A stretch of 64,000 nt of DNA from assembly GCF_027812955.1 (NCBI RefSeq), contig NZ_JAPYZV010000008.1:214039-278038 (forward strand), written 5' to 3'. The notes beneath the pieces were generated by a model. The model ran no database searches. It was not told the origin of the DNA and worked only from the letters and a program-made list of their open reading frames with translations. Positions 22,685 through 31,481 of this stretch are shown piece after piece. Each line of letters starts with the position of its first letter. The stretch's first letter is position 1. The DNA comes from Pedococcus sp. 5OH_020 (GTDB taxonomy: Bacteria > Actinomycetota > Actinomycetes > Actinomycetales > Dermatophilaceae). The translations under genes and the position numbers were made by a program.

Positions 22685-25125
22685 GCGGGCGGGGGCCCGG
22701 AGATCGCGGCGATGGTGGCCGATGCGGGGGTTCCCGAACCGTCGCGTCGCCCGGTGGCCGGGGGAAGCTCGATCGGCACGCCGTTCCCGCCGGCCGCCCG
22801 GGCCGGGGTGCTGCCCGCCCAGGCGAGGACGAGCGTGTCTTCGCCGCGCAGGAACCGGTGACAGCGAACCCCGCCGGTGGCCCGTCCCTTGAGCGGGTAC
22901 TCGCTGTAGGGCGTGACCTTGAGCGACCCGGGCTCGGTGCCCGGAAGGGCGCCGGACGATCCGGAGGACGTCACGACCACCGCGTCGGTGTCCCGGCCGA
23001 CGGCGCCGAAGAAGACCACCCGGTGGCCGGGGCTCAGCTTGATGCCGGCCACCCCACCCGCAGCTCGGCCCTGCGGTCTGACGGCACCCGCCGGGAACCG
23101 GAGAAGCTGCGCGTCGGAGGTGATGAACACGAGGTCCTCCTGACCGGTGTGAAGCGTGACGGCGCCGACCACCTCGTCGCCGTCCCGGAGGGCCACCAGC
23201 TCGAAGTCCGACCTGGCTGGGTAGTCGCTGGTGACTCGCTTCACGACGCCCTGGCTGGTGCCGAGCGCGATGCCGGGGGAGTCCTGCGTCACCGGTACGA
23301 GAGTGAGCGGCTGCTCGCCGCCCGGCAGGTCGACGTACGCGGCGAGCGGCGCACCCCCGGACAGGCTCGGGGAGCCATGCGTGGGGGGAAGGGTGGGCAG
23401 CTCGAGGGCGGAGAGCCGGACGAGGCGGCCGCGGGAGGTCACCAGCCCCACCTCTCCCCGGGCCGTCGTGCGGACCGCGCTCACCAGCACGTCGTGCTTG
23501 CTGCGCGAGCCGTCGGTCGGCAGCGGGTCCGCCGACGAGGTCCGGGCCAGGAGCCCCGTGGGGGAGAGCAGCACCCAGCACGGGTCGTCGACGACCTCCA
23601 GCGGCGACGCTGCCGTGGTCGCCACGCCCGCCGACTCCAGGAGCACCGTCCGGCGGGGCGTGCCGTGGGCCTTCGCGACCTCCGCCAGCTCGGAGGAGAC
23701 GGTCCTCAGGAGCACCTTCTCGTCGCCGAGGATGCCCTGGAGCTCCTCGATCAGCCGCCGCAGCTCGGCCTGCTCCCTCTCCAGCTCGAGCCGGCTGAAC
23801 CGGGTGAGCCGGCGCAGCTGCAGATCCAGGATGTACGTCGCCTGCCGCTCGGAGAGGTCGAACACGTCCATCAGCCGGGTCCGCGCCACCTTGCCGTCCT
23901 CGGACGTCCTGATGAGCTGGATGACCTCGTCGATGTCGAGGATGGCGATGAGCAGCCCCTCGACGAGATGCAGCTGGTCCTGGTACTTGGCCAGCTGGAA
24001 CTCGGTGCGCCGCCGGACCACGTCCGTGCGGAAGTCGACGTAGACCCTGAGCAGCTCCTTGAAGCCGAGAGTCCGCGGACGGCCGCCGACGAGCGCGACG
24101 TTGTTGATCGCGAACGAGTCCTCCATCGGCGTGAGCTTGTAGAGCTGCTCGAGGACCGCGTCGGGGTTGAACCCGTTCTTCACCTCGATGACGAGGCGCA
24201 GACCGTGCTTGCGGTCCGTCAGGTCCTTGACGTCGGAGATGCCCTGGAGCTTCTTCGACTGCACCGCGTCCTTGATCTTCTCGATCACCTTCTCCGGCCC
24301 CACGAGGAACGGCAGCTCGGTCACCACGATGCCCATCCGACGGGCCGAGGTCTTCTCGATCCGTGCAGTCGCCCGGGTGCGGAAGCTGCCCTTGCCCGTC
24401 AGGTAGGCGTCGCGGATCCCCTCCAGCCCGACGACGCGGCCGCCCTGTGGCAGGTCCGGCCCAGGGACGAACCTCATCAGGTCGTCCAGGGAGCAGGTGG
24501 GGTGGGCGAGCAGGTGTCGGGCGGCGCCGATGACCTCGACGAGGTTGTGCGGCGGCATGTTGGTCGCGAAGCCGACCGCGATGCCGCTGACCCCGTTGAC
24601 GAGGAGGTTGGGGAAGGCGGCGGGGAGCACGCCCGGCTGCATGAGCTGGTCGTCGTAGTTGGGGACGAAGTCGACGGTGTTCTCGCCGAGGCCGGCGGTC
24701 ATCAGCAACGCGGCAGGCGCTGGCCGGGCCTCGGTGTAGCGGGACGCGGCCGGTCCGTCGTCCAGCGAGCCGAAGTTGCCGTGCCCGTCCACGAGCGGCA
24801 GGCGCATGGTGAACGGCTGCGCCATCCGGACGAGCGCGTCGTAGATGGCGGTGTCGCCGTGCGGGTGGTACTTGCCCATGACGTCGCCGACGACCCGGGA
24901 CGACTTGACGTGGCCACGGTCCGGGCGCAGCCCCATCTCGCTCATCGAGAACAGGATCCGCCGCTGCACCGGCTTGAGCCCGTCCCGGGCGTCGGGCAGG
25001 GCCCGCGAGTGGATGACCGACACGGCGTACTCGAGGAACGCCTCCTGCATCTCCTCGCGGACGTCGATGTCGACGATGCGCTCGACGTACGCCTCGTCCT
25101 GCGGTGGCGGGGTGGTGCGGGCCAT
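22681..25125 (-). CDS. parC: DNA topoisomerase IV subunit A (type IIA, GyrA/ParC)
   Basis: An 814-residue cleavage/rejoining subunit. The winged-helix core contains [18 protein letters not shown] and [19 protein letters not shown]. The catalytic tyrosine is in ASRYTE, at about residue 130. [13 protein letters not shown] follows. A six-bladed beta-pinwheel C-terminal domain is visible from about 500. The GyrA box (QRRGGKG) is not seen, consistent with ParC rather than GyrA. I chose ATG 25125, although AGGAG lies 12 nt away; an in-frame TTG at 25137 abuts that site. It lies 67 bp downstream of the nitroreductase gene and is coupled to the sucrase-like gene. Confidence 0.9.
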   Translation of the reverse strand: MARTTPPPQDEAYVERIVDIDVREEMQEAFLEYAVSVIHSRALPDARDGLKPVQRRILFSMSEMGLRPDRGHVKSSRVVGDVMGKYHPHGDTAIYDALVRMAQPFTMRLPLVDGHGNFGSLDDGPAASRYTEARPAPAALLMTAGLGENTVDFVPNYDDQLMQPGVLPAAFPNLLVNGVSGIAVGFATNMPPHNLVEVIGAARHLLAHPTCSLDDLMRFVPGPDLPQGGRVVGLEGIRDAYLTGKGSFRTRATARIEKTSARRMGIVVTELPFLVGPEKVIEKIKDAVQSKKLQGISDVKDLTDRKHGLRLVIEVKNGFNPDAVLEQLYKLTPMEDSFAINNVALVGGRPRTLGFKELLRVYVDFRTDVVRRRTEFQLAKYQDQLHLVEGLLIAILDIDEVIQLIRTSEDGKVARTRLMDVFDLSERQATYILDLQLRRLTRFSRLELEREQAELRRLIEELQGILGDEKVLLRTVSSELAEVAKAHGTPRRTVLLESAGVATTAASPLEVVDDPCWVLLSPTGLLARTSSADPLPTDGSRSKHDVLVSAVRTTARGEVGLVTSRGRLVRLSALELPTLPPTHGSPSLSGGAPLAAYVDLPGGEQPLTLVPVTQDSPGIALGTSQGVVKRVTSDYPARSDFELVALRDGDEVVGAVTLHTGQEDLVFITSDAQLLRFPAGAVRPQGRAAGGVAGIKLSPGHRVVFFGAVGRDTDAVVVTSSGSSGALPGTEPGSLKVTPYSEYPLKGRATGGVRCHRFLRGEDTLVLAWAGSTPARAAGGNGVPIELPPATGRRDGSGTPASATIAAISGPPPA

Positions 25126-25192
25126 GCGTGCGTACAACTCCTACCGGGTCCTCCCCACAGGCTGCGGGGAACCACCCAATCTTGTCCCACTG

Positions 25193-25816
25193 CTAGAGAC
25201 GGCCTGCCGCCGACTCGCCGAAACGGCCCCAGTGCACGACCTCGGCCGAGGGCCGACGGCCGCGGCGAAGGCTCGGGGAGGTGGTCCGCTCCCGCTCGTG
25301 GCCCAGCGCGACGACGCCCACCAGCCGGCGGCCTGCTGGGATGTCGTAGGCGTGTCGCACCGGCTCGTGGCGGGCCGGCGGGACCCCGAAGAAGAGCGCG
25401 CCGAGACCCTGGTCGACGGCAGCCAGCAGCATGAGCATCGCCGCCATGCCGGTGTCCACGTCCCAGTACGGGACCGGCCACCGGGCGAGGTCCCGGTCGT
25501 CCCAGCCCTTGTCCGCCTCGGCGTACCGGTCCAGATAGGTGTCGGGGTCGGAGAGGCACAGGATGAGGACCGGTGCGGCCGACACCCCCCGCAGCCACGA
25601 GCCAGGCGGTCGGTGGTCGTCACGCGTGGCGTCCCAGAACCTCGCACGGTCCTGTGGGTCGGCGAGGACCAGGAAGTCCCAGCCCTGGCTGAACCCGGCA
25701 CTGGGCGCGCGCTGTGCGGCCCGTAACACGTGACCCAGCGCGCCGGGGGTGACCGTCCGCACCGGGTCGAACCGGCGCACCATCCGTCGCCGGCGCACGA
25801 CCTCGCGAAACTCCAT
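25193..25816 (-). CDS. Nitroreductase-family oxidoreductase
   Basis: A 207-residue flavin-dependent enzyme. The N-terminal R-R-R-R-M-V-R-R-F block binds FMN phosphate. RAAQRAPSAGFSQGWDFLVL and DTGMAAMLMLLAAVDQGLGALFFG are conserved helices at the dimer interface and flavin site. The C-terminus has VGVVALGHE. The nitroreductase/BluB-like superfamily reduces nitroaromatics, quinones or enones with NAD(P)H. The natural substrate is unknown. AGGATGGG precedes the ATG. It is the upstream gene of a possible nitroreductase-parC-sucrase transcript; the following gap can form a small hairpin (25151-25167). Confidence 0.87.
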   Translation of the reverse strand: MEFREVVRRRRMVRRFDPVRTVTPGALGHVLRAAQRAPSAGFSQGWDFLVLADPQDRARFWDATRDDHRPPGSWLRGVSAAPVLILCLSDPDTYLDRYAEADKGWDDRDLARWPVPYWDVDTGMAAMLMLLAAVDQGLGALFFGVPPARHEPVRHAYDIPAGRRLVGVVALGHERERTTSPSLRRGRRPSAEVVHWGRFGESAAGRL

Positions 25817-25939
25817 GCGCCCATCCTGTCCTCCTGCGCCGGTAACGGCTGACACACTGGCCACCAACCTGGCCCACCGGCACGGCGTCAACCAGGCATG
25901 ACGTCTGTGGCGGCGGTGGCATTCGCGGGAGGGGTGCTC

Positions 25940-26437
25940 GTGCCGTCGCGTGACCGAACGGACCTCGACGGGGCAGTCCGCGAGATCTACGACGTCCACT
26001 ACGCCCGGCTCGCGGGTTGGACGGCGCGGCTGGTCGGAGACCCGGACCTGGCCCACGACCTGGCGACGGAGGCGTTCCTCAAGCTGTACCGCGAGTTCTC
26101 GCGGGTCGACGACCCCAGACCCTGGCTCTACGCGGTCACTGCCAACCTCGTCCGGGACCACTGGCGCAAACGGGGACGGGAGGCCACGGCGTACCAGCGG
26201 CACGAGGCAGGCCGTCAGGACTTCACGGCCGACCCGGACACGGCGACGACCCTCACGGTGCGGGAGGCGGTCCAGGCCCTGCCGGACCGGTTGCGGGTCG
26301 TGGTGATGCTGCACTACTTCGCCGACCTGCCGGTCGCCACGGTGGCCCGTCAGCTCGACAAGGCCGAGGGGACCGTGAAGCGAGACCTGTTCGACGCGCG
26401 CCAGCGGATGGCGCAGATGCTGGGAGAGAGCCGATGA
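25940..26437 (+). CDS. ECF-type RNA polymerase sigma factor
   Basis: A sigma-70 family factor of the ECF class, 165 residues from GTG 25940. Region 2 is IYDVHYARLAGWTARLVGDPDLAHDLATEAFLKLYREF, with PWLYAVTANLVRDHWRKRGRE. Region 4 is ALPDRLRVVVMLHYFADLPVATVARQLDKAEGTVKRDLFDAR. GTG 25940 follows GGGAGG by about 7 nt; an in-frame ATG at 25898 adds 14 residues but lacks a ribosome binding site. The stop overlaps the next gene's ATG as ATGA. The partner is the membrane protein downstream, in the place where anti-sigma factors usually lie. Target promoters are unknown. Confidence 0.87.
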   Translation: MPSRDRTDLDGAVREIYDVHYARLAGWTARLVGDPDLAHDLATEAFLKLYREFSRVDDPRPWLYAVTANLVRDHWRKRGREATAYQRHEAGRQDFTADPDTATTLTVREAVQALPDRLRVVVMLHYFADLPVATVARQLDKAEGTVKRDLFDARQRMAQMLGESR

Positions 26438-27993
26438 GCCCGACACAGGACCCCTTCGACCGGGAACCGCGGCAGCGTGACCCGGTCGCGGACTTCTTTG
26501 CCAGGGAACGCGCCATGGTCCGTGACCTCGTCCCGCGACCGGAACATTTCGAGTCGATCCTGACGGAGGCGGGCCGGCCCTCGGGGCGCCGCTGGCTGCC
26601 GTACGTCGCCGTGGCGGCGGCGGCGGCGATCGCCGGAGCGGTCGGTCTCGGTGTCCTGCAGGGCAAGGGCGGGGGACCGGACCATGTCGACGTGGCGAGC
26701 TCCACGCGGACGAGCGCCGAGGTCCAGGTCAGCTCCACGACGAGGCCGGGGACGAGGACCGTGACGGGGCCCGTCTCAGCCTCGGGACCGACCACGAGCC
26801 CCAGCCGCTCCACCAGCACGCCGCCGCCGACGGGTGGCGCACCGCGGCCGCTGCCCGTGCCGAGGTCGTTCGACATCGCCTCCATGTCGAACGCCGGCGG
26901 CGGGCACCTCTTCGCCCTGGGCGCCGCGACGTGTCCCGGCGGCCCCTGCACCGCCGTGGTGGCCTCGGACGACGACGGCCGGAGCTGGGCGTCCCGCTCC
27001 TCCCTCACCGGGCTCAGGACTTCCGGCGCCAGGGTGACGCCGGACCGGCCGGACCAGCTGGTCGGGCTGAGGTTCGCCTCGGACCGGATCGGCTATGTCT
27101 TCGGCAGTGTCGTGCGCCGCACTTCCGACGGCGGCCGGACCTGGCATGCGGTGGACGTCGGCGGCCGGGTGGTGCTCTCGCTCGAGACCGACGGTCGACA
27201 GGTCTGGATGGCCACAGCCGGCAGCTGCACCCATGGCGGCAGCCGACGCGGCTGCCACGACCTCCAGCCGCGCACCGGTGCGGTGACGCAGGACTCCACC
27301 CGGCCGGTGGCCGTGCCTTCCATGCCCACGGACGCGGAGAACGCCTGGGTCGCGATGGACGGGTCCGACGCCTACTACAACGTCACGACGGCAGGGCAGC
27401 GGCACCCCGCGCTCGCCGCCAGGCTCTCCGGCAAGCCTGCCGCCCTGTCCTTGCCGGAAGGCTGCGCCGCCGACCAGGGGATGTGGGTGTCCGCCACCGC
27501 CAGCACCCGAGGGACACTGCTCGCGGTCTGCCCCAGTGCGGGGCGGCCCACCCAGGGATACGCGGTCGCCGTCTCCACGGACCGTGGTGCCAGCTGGTCC
27601 AGCCGCCCTGCTCCAGCCCTGGGCCGGCCCGGCGGAAGCGGGGTCTGGCTGACCGCGAACGACCCTGCACACCTCGTCGTCCTTCGCGAGGGGCTGCCAT
27701 CGAGCGCCGACGGAGCGGACGTGTCCACCACCCTGGTGGTCAGCGACGATGCCGGCAAGACCTGGCGGCCCGGTGTGCTGGGCGCTCCCGGCATCGCAGG
27801 CGGGACCTCGTCCACGCCGGGCACAGGCACATCGTCGTCCGGCAACAACGGGTCCGACCGCACCACCGGATCGACGGTGACGTGGGCCGGCGCCGCCGGT
27901 GGTGGCCTCGTCTACGCGCTCGCCGGGGGCACGTCGTACTGGCTGAGCACGGATGCGGGAATGACCTTCGCGTCGGTGCCTTTGCGCAGGTAG
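26434..27993 (+). CDS. Membrane-anchored Asp-box (BNR) repeat protein coupled to the sigma factor
   Basis: A 519-residue protein. A short cytosolic N-terminus (about 1-55) is followed by one transmembrane helix (about 57-76), a Ser/Thr/Pro-rich stalk (about 85-140) and an extracellular domain. The domain carries at least five Asp-box motifs: SDDDGRSW, TSDGGRTW, STDRGASW, SDDAGKTW and STDAGMTF, near 177, 229, 380, 436 and 504. These mark a sialidase-like beta-propeller. Position and ATGA coupling to the sigma gene suggest an anti-sigma or sensor role, but no standard anti-sigma domain is seen. The propeller might bind glycans or a surface ligand; that is speculation. Confidence 0.75.
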   Translation: MSPTQDPFDREPRQRDPVADFFARERAMVRDLVPRPEHFESILTEAGRPSGRRWLPYVAVAAAAAIAGAVGLGVLQGKGGGPDHVDVASSTRTSAEVQVSSTTRPGTRTVTGPVSASGPTTSPSRSTSTPPPTGGAPRPLPVPRSFDIASMSNAGGGHLFALGAATCPGGPCTAVVASDDDGRSWASRSSLTGLRTSGARVTPDRPDQLVGLRFASDRIGYVFGSVVRRTSDGGRTWHAVDVGGRVVLSLETDGRQVWMATAGSCTHGGSRRGCHDLQPRTGAVTQDSTRPVAVPSMPTDAENAWVAMDGSDAYYNVTTAGQRHPALAARLSGKPAALSLPEGCAADQGMWVSATASTRGTLLAVCPSAGRPTQGYAVAVSTDRGASWSSRPAPALGRPGGSGVWLTANDPAHLVVLREGLPSSADGADVSTTLVVSDDAGKTWRPGVLGAPGIAGGTSSTPGTGTSSSGNNGSDRTTGSTVTWAGAAGGGLVYALAGGTSYWLSTDAGMTFASVPLRR

Positions 27994-28037
27994 GTGTCGC
28001 GCCGGGCACCGCCCGGGACCATGCCATGCTTTCCCTC

Positions 28038-30704
28038 ATGACTGACGCAGGGGGCCGTCCCGCTGGCTACCCCGCCCAGTGGGAGGCCGACGTCGTACTG
28101 CGCGACGGCTCGGTGGCGCACCTTCGCCCCATCACGCCCAGCGACGTGGAGGCGGTGCACCGGTTCCACGCCGGCCAGTCCGACGAGTCGATCTACATGC
28201 GCTTCTTCGCGCCGCTGCGCAAGCTCAGCGACCGGGACGTCACCCGGTTCACCAACGTGGACTACCACGACCGGGTGGCGCTGGTCGCCACGGTGCGCGG
28301 CGAGATCATCGGCATCGGCCGGTTCGACCGGATCACGCCGGTCAGCGCAGAGGTGGCCTTCAACATCTCCGACTCCTACCAGGGGCGCGGCATCGGCTCG
28401 GTGCTCCTGGAGCACCTGGCGGTGATCGCGTGGGAGTCCGGCGTGGAGGAGTTCACCGCGGAGGTCCTCCCGCAGAACCGCAAGATGATCTCGGTCTTCA
28501 GCGACGCGGGCTACGAGGTCGACCGTCGCTTCCAGGACGGCGTCGTCTCGCTGCGCTTCCAGATCCAGCCCACCGAACGGTCCGAGGCCGTACGCCTGTC
28601 ACGGGAGCACCGTGCGGAGTCGGTGAGCATGCACTCGGTCCTGTTCCCCGACTCGATCGCGGTCGTCGGAGCGAGCCGGCGTGCCGACTCGATCGGTCAC
28701 CACATCCTCGCCAACATCCAGGCGGGCGGCTTCCACGGCGCGGTGCACGCCGTCAACCGCGAGGCGATGGAGGTGCTGGGCCTGCCCGCCCACGCCAGGC
28801 TCTCGGACATCCCGGACGGGGTGGACCTCGCCGTGGTCGCGGTACCCGCCGAGGAGGTCCTCGACGTCGTCGCCGACTGCGCCGAGGCAGGGGTCAAGAC
28901 CCTGCTCGTCGTCACCGCCGGCTTCGCGGAGGCCGGCGACGCGGGGGAGGAGCTGCAGCGCCGTCTGCTCACCGCCGCCCGAGAGTCCGGCATGCGGGTG
29001 CTCGGTCCCAACTCGTTCGGTGTCATCAACAACCACCCGGACGTGCGGCTCAACGCCTCGCTGGCTCCGGCGCTGCCGCCGGCCGGCCGGCTGGGACTGT
29101 TCGCGCAGAGCGGCGCCCTGGGCATCGCCGTCCTGGCGTCGGCCGCGAGGCGAGGTCTGGGCATCTCCGTCTTCGCTTCGGCAGGGAACCGCGTCGACGT
29201 CTCCGGCAACGACTTCATGCAGTACTGGATCGACGACCAGGACACCGACACGGTGGGGCTCTACCTCGAGTCGATGGGGAACCCGCGCAAGTTCTCCCGG
29301 ATCGCCCGTCGGCTGGCGTCGACCAAGCCGGTCATCGTGGTGAAGTCAGGGGTGTCCTCGTACGGCGTGCCTCCCGGGCACCGGGCACGTCCGACGCGGG
29401 TGCGCCCAGAAGCCTTCGACGCGATGCTGCGGCAGGCGGGCGTCATCCGCGTGGAGAACGTCCACCAGATGTTCGACGTCGCCCAGCTCGTCACGCACCA
29501 GCACCTGCCCGGCGGCAACCGGGTCGCCATCGTCGGGAACTCGGACGCGCTGGGCGCGCTCACCGCCGAAGCATGCGTGAGCTGGGGGCTGGAGGTCGCC
29601 CACGGGCCGGTCTCCCTACCCAGCGACGCGCGCGGCGAGCAGTTCGCCGAAGCTCTCCGCAGCGCCTTCGGCGACTCCGAGGTCGACAGCGTCCTGACCT
29701 GCTTCATCCCACCCCTGGTCACCCTCGACGAGGACGTCGCGACGGCGGTGCGCGACGCCGCGATGGCGACGGACAAGCCGTGCCTGGCGACCTTCCTGGG
29801 TATGCGCGGCGTCTCCGAGCGGCTCTCGGGCACGGCACCGGACGGCCGCCGGGTCGTCGTTCCCGCGTACTCGATGCCCGAGGACGCGGTGCGGGCGCTC
29901 GCCGGTGCGACCCGGTACGCCGAGTGGCGGGCTCGCGACCGCGGCGTCCCGGTACGACCCGCCGGGATCGACCGCGAGGCGGCCGAGCAGCTGGTCGAGA
30001 AGGTTCTCGCGGAGTCGCCCGACGGTCGACGGCTCACGCAGCAGGAGGTCACCGCCCTGCTGGAGCCGTACGGCGTGCGCGTCTGGGGCAGCGTGCCGGT
30101 CCGCACCGTGGAGGAGGCCGTGGCCGCCGCCGAGTCGATCGGTTACCCGGTCGTCGTCAAGTCGGTCGCCCCGCTCATGCGGCATCAGCCCGGGTTGAGC
30201 GGCATCAGGGTGGACCTGCGCTCGGAGGCCCAGCTCCGAGAGGCGTTCGCCGGGCTGAACGACCGGCTGGCGCCGCTGTCCGCGAACTCGTTCGTCGTGC
30301 AGCGGATGGCGGCGCCCGGAGTGTCCTGCGTCGTCCGCACCGACGAGGACCCGCTCTTCGGCCCGGTCGTGTCCTTCAGCATCGCCGGGCCGCCGACCGA
30401 GCTGCTGGGCGACATCGGCTACCGGATCCCACCGTTGACCGACGTGGACGTCTCCGACCTGATCTCCTCGGTGAAGGCGGCGCCCATGCTGCACGGGCAC
30501 CGCGGGGCCGCCCCGGTGCATCGAGCCGCCCTCTCGGACCTCGTCGCCCGTGTCTCGGTGCTCGCCGACAACCTGCCCGAGATCGCCAGCCTCGTGCTCA
30601 ACCCGGTCAACGCCCACCCCGCCGGGGTCGACGTCCTGGGGGCTGAGGTGGTCCTCGCGCCGACCCCGCGCCGCAAGGACACGGGCCGCCGCACCCTGAC
30701 CTGA
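28038..30704 (+). CDS. GNAT acetyltransferase fused to NDP-forming acyl-CoA synthetase-like protein
   Basis: 888 residues. An N-terminal GNAT domain (about 10-180) has acetyl-CoA loop QGRGIGSVLLEHLAVI. Then a CoA-binding Rossmann domain (FPDSIAVVGASRR at about 203), a succinyl-CoA-ligase-like flavodoxin part (GRLGLFAQSGALGIAVL) and an ATP-grasp domain (about 660-880). This architecture is the protein lysine acetyltransferase Pat/PatZ type, with GNAT at the N-terminus as in actinobacteria. The phosphohistidine region reads PPGHRARPTR instead of the usual ASHTG, so synthetase activity may be lost. ATG 28038 was chosen over the in-frame ATG 28026; neither has a clear ribosome binding site. Confidence 0.85.
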   Translation: MTDAGGRPAGYPAQWEADVVLRDGSVAHLRPITPSDVEAVHRFHAGQSDESIYMRFFAPLRKLSDRDVTRFTNVDYHDRVALVATVRGEIIGIGRFDRITPVSAEVAFNISDSYQGRGIGSVLLEHLAVIAWESGVEEFTAEVLPQNRKMISVFSDAGYEVDRRFQDGVVSLRFQIQPTERSEAVRLSREHRAESVSMHSVLFPDSIAVVGASRRADSIGHHILANIQAGGFHGAVHAVNREAMEVLGLPAHARLSDIPDGVDLAVVAVPAEEVLDVVADCAEAGVKTLLVVTAGFAEAGDAGEELQRRLLTAARESGMRVLGPNSFGVINNHPDVRLNASLAPALPPAGRLGLFAQSGALGIAVLASAARRGLGISVFASAGNRVDVSGNDFMQYWIDDQDTDTVGLYLESMGNPRKFSRIARRLASTKPVIVVKSGVSSYGVPPGHRARPTRVRPEAFDAMLRQAGVIRVENVHQMFDVAQLVTHQHLPGGNRVAIVGNSDALGALTAEACVSWGLEVAHGPVSLPSDARGEQFAEALRSAFGDSEVDSVLTCFIPPLVTLDEDVATAVRDAAMATDKPCLATFLGMRGVSERLSGTAPDGRRVVVPAYSMPEDAVRALAGATRYAEWRARDRGVPVRPAGIDREAAEQLVEKVLAESPDGRRLTQQEVTALLEPYGVRVWGSVPVRTVEEAVAAAESIGYPVVVKSVAPLMRHQPGLSGIRVDLRSEAQLREAFAGLNDRLAPLSANSFVVQRMAAPGVSCVVRTDEDPLFGPVVSFSIAGPPTELLGDIGYRIPPLTDVDVSDLISSVKAAPMLHGHRGAAPVHRAALSDLVARVSVLADNLPEIASLVLNPVNAHPAGVDVLGAEVVLAPTPRRKDTGRRTLT

Positions 30705-30730
30705 GGCGGTCGCGAGCACAGCAGTGGGCC

Positions 30731-30762
30731 GAGTCCCATCTGAGTCCCATCTGAGTCCGATC
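30731..30762. repeat. Three 11-bp direct repeats
   Basis: gagtcccatct at 30731-30741 and 30742-30752, then gagtccgatc at 30753-30762. The period equals one helical turn, as in direct-repeat operators of OmpR/PhoP-type regulators. They lie between the acetyltransferase and DUF5998 genes, about 80 bp before the DUF5998 start. Confidence 0.8.
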
Positions 30763-30843
30763 GTGATGGCTCCGCGCGAGCGCTCCCCAGGCCGCGCCCC
30801 CTGGAGGGGCAGGCGGCTGCGGACCTAGGGCAAGATGGGCCCC

Positions 30844-31470
30844 ATGGGCTCGACCTCTCCCCACAGCGCCTCGGCGTCGCTGGCTCCGCTTCCCGACGAC
30901 CTGACCCGTGCCATCGAGCGCGCCGGGTACTACCCGGCCCTCGTGGGGGACGTGGTCCAGGCGGCGCTGGGCGGCCAGGAGGTGGTCTCCCACCTGGTCC
31001 ACCAGGAGACCACGTTCGACCACGACGTCGTACGGCGTCACATCACGGTGCTCGCGCTCACGACCTCGCGGCTCGTCATAGCGCATGCCGACGACCACAC
31101 GGACGAGCGACCGGACCACGAGGACCTGGCGACGGCGACCACCGAGAGTGTGCCGCTGAGCGCGGTACGCGGCGTCATGCTGACCCACGTGGTGAGCCGC
31201 CCCCAGGACTACCGGCCCGGTTCGCTGGGCCGGGAGATCACGCTCACCCTCGGATGGGGGGCGGTCAGCCGGATCGACCTGATGCCTGCGACGTGTGCCG
31301 ACCCTGACTGCGACGCCGACCACGGGTACGAGGGCAGCGTCGCCTCCGACGACATCTCGCTGCGGATCAGCGCCGAGGCGGAGGGGGACGCCGCCCTGCA
31401 GCAGGCCCTCGGCTTCGCCCGCGAGCTCTCGGCGAGCATCGGTCACTCACGGCCGGCCGACCGACGGTGA
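30844..31470 (+). CDS. DUF5998 family protein
   Basis: A 208-residue actinobacterial protein of unknown function. The family core DDLTRAIERAGYYPALVGDVVQAALGGQEVVSHLVHQETTFDHDVVRRH is present in full, followed by ITVLALTTSRLVIAHADDH, a PH-like or cystatin-like strand pattern. A C-x4-C pair (CADPDC) lies near 157-162. I chose ATG 30844; ATG 30835 is also in frame, but TAGGGC just before it may be a -10 for a nearly leaderless message. It precedes the phosphatase-family gene by 11 bp, probably in one operon. Confidence 0.83.
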   Translation: MGSTSPHSASASLAPLPDDLTRAIERAGYYPALVGDVVQAALGGQEVVSHLVHQETTFDHDVVRRHITVLALTTSRLVIAHADDHTDERPDHEDLATATTESVPLSAVRGVMLTHVVSRPQDYRPGSLGREITLTLGWGAVSRIDLMPATCADPDCDADHGYEGSVASDDISLRISAEAEGDAALQQALGFARELSASIGHSRPADRR

Positions 31471-31481
31471 CGCCTTAGTCC

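Noticed and set aside
25135..25137. TTG start of parC
   Set aside because: It abuts the AGGAG sequence, leaving no spacing; ATG 25125 was preferred.
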